Shown here: one piece after another, positions 60,155 to 64,000 of the stretch
Layout: every line of letters begins with the position of its first letter
Numbering within the stretch: the stretch's first letter is position 1
Assembly: GCA_033064195.1 (NCBI GenBank)
Contig: JARBJD010000133.1
Coordinates: 124,001 to 188,000, forward strand
Direction of reading: 5' to 3'
Length of the DNA: 64,000 nt
Source: Blattamonas nauphoetae
Lineage: Eukaryota; Preaxostyla; Oxymonadida
The notes under the pieces: model-generated
Told to the model about the DNA's origin: nothing
The model's input: the letters and a program-made list of their open reading frames with translations, nothing else
Database searches by the model: none
Position numbers and translations under genes: made by a program

Positions 60155-61046
60155 CAACCTACTCCTAAACCTAAACCCAACCTTTTTCACCAACCTCAAT
60201 CGATTCAGCATCTAAAAAAACGTATTTTTCCAAAATTTTTTTTTTGGGAAATTCCGGAATATTTTCTACTGAACACTTAAGCATACACTTTTCGAAACTG
60301 TATTTTGAGCTTTGCTCCCCAACGAAGACTCGAATCATGATGAAATTTTGTATGAACAACAATCGTTGATGATTACGTGTTCACACAAAAAGTTTTGAAA
60401 TCGGTTGACTGTGAAGAAAGTTATGACCAAAATACACTTTTGCCCACTTTTCAGCCAAGCCGGCATGCGACCCATACCCGACCCTGAACATAACCTTTCA
60501 AAATTTTTTAAAATTTAGATCTTGCCGGGATATGATCATGGTTGAAATGTTTTTGAAATATAACATTGGGATAGGGAGATATGGGCCTTTCAAAATCCAA
60601 AAAATCCTAAAATCTGCTAAGTCGGCACCGACCCCGAAAAAACTCTAAGTAAAAAAAAAAAATTCAAAAATATCAAAAATCATCCAAAATTGGTGTCTTT
60701 CGTTCTATCACGAACAAAAACATATTTTTAACAAATTTTGCAAAAGTCCAAATGGACACTCCGCATGGTATGGACATGAAGATAACAAGACCGGTTCAAA
60801 AAAAACAACTTACTCAAAAAATACCATTCAACAAATCACCTATTTTTTTGAAAATGCGGAGACCTCATTGATCAACGATCATGGTTGCGTTTTATTTGAA
60901 CAGAATTCAGTCTTTGTGACGATGTAGGACTCACAAGTTCGGATATTTGGTTGACGAAAATCAACATAGTTGGCACCATATTGCGAAAAAACTCCAAGTA
61001 TAAAAATCCAAAAAAAATCGAAAAAACACTCCAAACTGAGCTTTAT
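60155..61046 (+). repeat. Subtelomeric repeat unit R1, copy 2
   Basis: About 890 bp and almost identical to copy 1. Nearly all differences are longer A or T runs. Homology ends at GAGCTTTA, where unrelated sequence follows in place of a TTAGGG array. Confidence 0.93.
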
Positions 61047-61993
61047 CGTTCCTTTTTGAACCCAAACACATCTTTTATCATTTCATTGAATGTCAACATC
61101 GATCAATATCATTCCACTGACATGAAAAAAGCCACCTAATGATAATTACACCAAATATCAATAACAACAATGGACCAAAAATAAAAGACATTTGTCTTCC
61201 CCACAGAGGATTACGCTCGCTCGAAGTCGAGCTTGATTAACAGTTTCTGACTAGCGCAGCGACGGCAGAAACTGTTAATCAAGCGAAGACAAGTGCGAAG
61301 GGGTTGAAGGGGACTTGTCCCCTTCGAAGCTCGCGCAGCGAAAGTCTACAAAAACATAACAAATGCAATCTCAACACCAGGAACAGAATATCAAAACTAT
61401 TGGATTTCAACAATCCTCCAGATATCTTCAATAGAATAAATACCTCTTTCTCAATTTACGATCAACATTGAACAATCACTTCTATCAAAACACTCATGTC
61501 AACTTTAAGTAAACTCCGGAAATTACAACACGGAAATATCTGAAGCTGAAAGCTAGTCTCCGCATCATCATATATCCCTGCAAATTGACAATATCAATAC
61601 AATACTGATCATATCAAGATCACTTTATCTTTTTCCACCCTTCTTTTCTAACTTCGTCAAATCAATTGATAATCCCTAATGTACCATTCAATCAATCTAC
61701 AAAAGATATTTTTTCTTTAAAGGTAACATGAAGTAAGGAGATTTTCTACAGATCGTAACGTTAAGCTACTCTACCATATCGAATCCCCACTTCATTCAAG
61801 ATTATCTATATCAATCACCACAAATGCTCACATGAGCTACCCACACATATTCCTTACATGTCACATCATTCAAAACTCAACATTATGCTCGTTCGGATCA
61901 GTGACACGTAAGAGAAGAACGAGAAAGAAACTCTTACTAATAATAATAATAAAAAAGAAGAAGAAGAATAACAATAATCCAAAATGCAACAAA
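61047..61993. other. AT-rich subtelomeric spacer without a gene
   Basis: About 950 bp, AT-rich, with a GC-richer hairpin island at about 61210-61345 and AAT/AAG microsatellite sequence at about 61935-61980. No frame with family features was seen. The region 3' of the SANT-like gene lies at its right end. Confidence 0.5.
61232..61325. repeat. Hairpin island: 18-bp and 9-bp perfect inverted repeats
   Basis: 61232-61249 and 61266-61283 are perfect reverse complements (CTTGATTAACAGTTTCTG) around a 16-nt loop. A second stem, GAAGGGGAC with GTCCCCTTC, lies at 61306-61314 and 61317-61325. The island is richer in G+C than its flanks. It could form a cruciform or a structured RNA; its function is unknown. 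Confidence 0.8.
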
Positions 61994-62773
61994 TTACTTC
62001 TTTTTCCTCTTGTTTATACCGGCATCCAAAAGCTTCAAATGGATTAAGTTCTTGACTTTATCGTTCACTTGCTGAGTCGTAAAACCCATCATGTTTCCAA
62101 TCTGGTTGTTCAGGTACCCTTTCTTCTTCAACCCAATAAGCCTCTTGACCTGCTTTGGTGTCCATCGTTTTGGATTGGTTCTTGTGTTTCTTTCAGGAGA
62201 ACTATCCAACCTTTCTTGAACATCTTCATACGGACGATCATTCTCACCCCATTCACATGGTCGTGGTCTTTGAACTTCTCGATTGGGACCTCTTTTTCCG
62301 AACTTGAAGACACTTCGATCATTCCATTTTCCGTCTCTTGTTCGGGATGCTTCCCGGGCTTTCCTTGGAGAAAAGCGAATAAACTCAACTGAACTATCTT
62401 CACAGTCCAGCTTTCTTTGATCAATCCTTCTTCTGCGATTGTGTGGTTTGTTCAGACCTTTCGAAGCTAACCACACCAAATGATTCACAACTTCGTCCAG
62501 ATTTTCCATGTTCCCAGACAGATTGTTGCAAATATCCTCTCGTCCCATCTTGATCCTAATCTCACGACTGTGAGATGAAAATTGTCGATGGTCGGTATAC
62601 GCTTTTCTCCGTTCGGCCTCTTCGATGCACCTCTTGTACAATGCATCATTCGTTGGTCCAGTATGTATCAGCATTGCTTCTCTCCATCCCACGTTTATAC
62701 GAAATTTTTTTTCCTCATCGGTCCAATCCCCTCTTGTGATTTCTTTCTCAAACCGATGTCTGAGGAGCTCTGA
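61994..62773 (-). pseudogene. SANT/Myb-like DNA-binding protein gene, 5' end cut by telomeric DNA
   Basis: The frame is open from the telomeric array at 62773 to the stop at 61994. The first Met is at 62692 (232 codons), but the frame upstream already reads ITRGDWTDEEKKF, like the opening helix of a Myb/SANT domain. A second Myb-like region lies at the C-terminus (NPKRWTPKQVKRLIGLKKKG...NNQIGNMMGF) before a basic tail. A protein start therefore lay beyond 62773, where TTAGGG now sits. The rest of the protein is basic and polar. It may belong to a mobile element or be a host DNA-binding factor; which is unclear. Confidence 0.6.
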
Positions 62774-62839
62774 TTAGGGTTAGGGTTAGGGTTAGGGTTA
62801 GGGTTAGGGTTAGGGTTAGGGTTAGGGTTAGGGTTAGGG
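62774..62839 (+). repeat. Interstitial telomeric array, eleven TTAGGG units
   Basis: Eleven exact units starting within four bases of the last codon of the truncated SANT-like frame. Confidence 0.95.
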
Positions 62840-62926
62840 TTTAACGGCGGATGCTGAAGTGCTGAATCAGTAACGAAAAGCGAAAGAAAAGAATAATAAA
62901 AGTTACTCGCCCTTGGAGGGGCCGGT
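62840..62926. other. 87-bp spacer between two telomeric arrays
   Basis: A short unique sequence (TTTAACGGCGGATG...GGGGCCGG) lying between two exact TTAGGG arrays. Origin not recognised. It looks like a filler captured at an end-healing or end-joining event. Confidence 0.6.
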
Positions 62927-62998
62927 TTAGGGTTAGGGTTAGGGTTAGGGTTAGGGTTAGGGTTAGGGTTAGGGTTAGGGTTAGGGTTAGGGTTAGGG
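62927..62998 (+). repeat. Interstitial telomeric array, twelve TTAGGG units
   Basis: Twelve exact units, directly followed by R1 copy 3. Confidence 0.95.
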
Positions 62999-63864
62999 CA
63001 ACCTACTCCTAAACCTAAACCCAACCTTTTCACCAACCTCAATCGATTCAGCATCTAAAAACGTATTTTTCCAAAATTTTTTTGGGAAATTCCGGAATAT
63101 TTTCTACTGAACACTTAAGCATACACTTTTCGAAACTGTATTTTGAGCTTTGCTCCCCAACGAAGACTCGAATCATGATGAAATTTTGTATGAACAACAA
63201 TCGTTGATGATTACGTGTTCACACAAAAAGTTTTGAAATCGGTTGACTGTGAAGAAAGTTATGACCAAAATACACTTTTGCCCACTTTTCAGCCAAGCCG
63301 GCATGCGACCCATACCCGACCCTGAACATAACCTTTCAAAATTTTTAAAATTTAGATCTTGCCGGGATATGATCATGGTTGAAATGTTTTGAAATATAAC
63401 ATTGGGATAGGGAGATATGGGCCTTTCAAAATCCAAAAATCCTAAAATCTGCTAAGTCGGCACCGACCCCGAAAAACTCTAAGTAAATAAAAAATTCAAA
63501 ATATCAAAATCATCCAAAATTGGTGTCTTTCGTTCTATCACGAACAAAACATATTTTTAACAAATTTTGCAAAAGTCCAAATGGACACTCCGCATGGTAT
63601 GGACATGAAGATAACAAGACCGGTTCAAAAAAACAACTTACTCAAAAATACCATTCAACAAATCACCTATTTTTTGAAAATGCGGAGACCTCATTGATCA
63701 ACGATCATGGTTGCGTTTTATTTGAACAGAATTCAGTCTTTGTGACGATGTAGGACTCACAAGTTCGGATATTTGGTTGACGAAAATCAACATAGTTGGC
63801 ACCATATTGCGAAAAACTCCAAGTATAAAAATCCAAAAAATCGAAAAACACTCCAAACTGAGCT
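62999..63864 (+). repeat. Subtelomeric repeat unit R1, copy 3
   Basis: About 866 bp, the same as copies 1 and 2 apart from shorter A or T runs. Confidence 0.95.
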
Positions 63865-63906
63865 TTAGGGTTAGGGTTAGGGTTAGGGTTAGGGTTAGGG
63901 TTAGGG
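63865..63906 (+). repeat. Interstitial telomeric array, seven TTAGGG units
   Basis: Seven exact units. Same length and position relative to R1 as the array at 60113. Confidence 0.95.
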
Positions 63907-64000
63907 CAACCTACTCCTAAACCTAAACCCAACCTTTTCACCAACCTCAATCGATTCAGCATCTAAAAAACGTATTTTTCCAAAATTTTTTTTTGGGAAA
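63907..64000 (+). repeat. Subtelomeric repeat unit R1, copy 4 (cut by window edge)
   Basis: The first 94 bp of R1. The repeat-telomere alternation evidently continues beyond the window. Confidence 0.9.

Noticed and set aside
59237-61044. Short frames inside R1 (for example near 59253-59444 and 60951-61139)
   Set aside because: They are short and AT-biased, vary with homopolymer length between copies, and some run through the telomeric repeat.
63865-64000. True chromosome terminus at the right edge
   Set aside because: The last TTAGGG array has only seven units and is followed by R1 again, so the terminus lies beyond the window.

Overview
The window looks like the subtelomeric end of a protist chromosome. 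The protein types, the short GT-AG introns (28 to 178 nt in the models below), the standard stop-codon use and the TTAGGG telomere repeats suggest an oxymonad (Preaxostyla) flagellate of the Blattamonas type. That assignment is inference from remembered family content, not from a search. TTAGGG runs 5'->3' on the + strand, so the chromosome end lies to the right. No rRNA, tRNA, CRISPR array or bacterial-style operon was seen.

Layout. 1-9840 (-) is most of a giant beta-helix receptor with one membrane span and a pseudokinase tail; its stop lies left of the window. From 9.9 to 47.6 kb lies a duplicated gene neighbourhood made of two interleaved inverted-repeat pairs. Pair A is 9942-22354 (+) and 33988-39646 (-). 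Pair B is 22375-28166 and 40430-47612, inverted. The neighbourhood carries a coiled-coil/SPRY gene, a 13-exon EF-hand/coiled-coil gene, a very large RME-8 (DNAJC13)-like gene and a kinase/coiled-coil/SPRY fusion gene. Each exists as one whole copy and one damaged copy: the whole RME-8-like gene (24855-34924) and kinase-SPRY gene (22521-24606) sit in the middle, the whole EF-hand gene on the left, and the whole SPRY gene on the right. Damage comes from breakpoints, internal deletions and three DNA-transposon insertions (10.77-13.66, 44.02-44.62 and 45.30-46.09 kb).

47.6-55.07 kb holds three broken beta-helix receptor genes and another coiled-coil/SPRY gene (52014-53687). The last broken receptor gene stops at a short TTAGGG tract at 55068. 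Beyond it is subtelomere: a 993-codon tyrosine recombinase with a C-terminal SANT-like domain (55401-58382), a 30-bp minisatellite, and copies of a repeat of about 870-890 bp separated by exact TTAGGG arrays. A SANT-like gene (61994-62773) has its 5' end cut off by another TTAGGG array.

How the parts may relate: the receptor, kinase-SPRY and SPRY proteins look like surface-sensing and intracellular recognition families that expand near chromosome ends. The RME-8-like protein would act in endosomal sorting. The positions of the telomere tracts suggest repeated breakage, telomere healing and re-extension of this end. Copies of the subtelomeric repeat differ mainly in homopolymer length, so some apparent frameshifts in this window could be base-calling errors.
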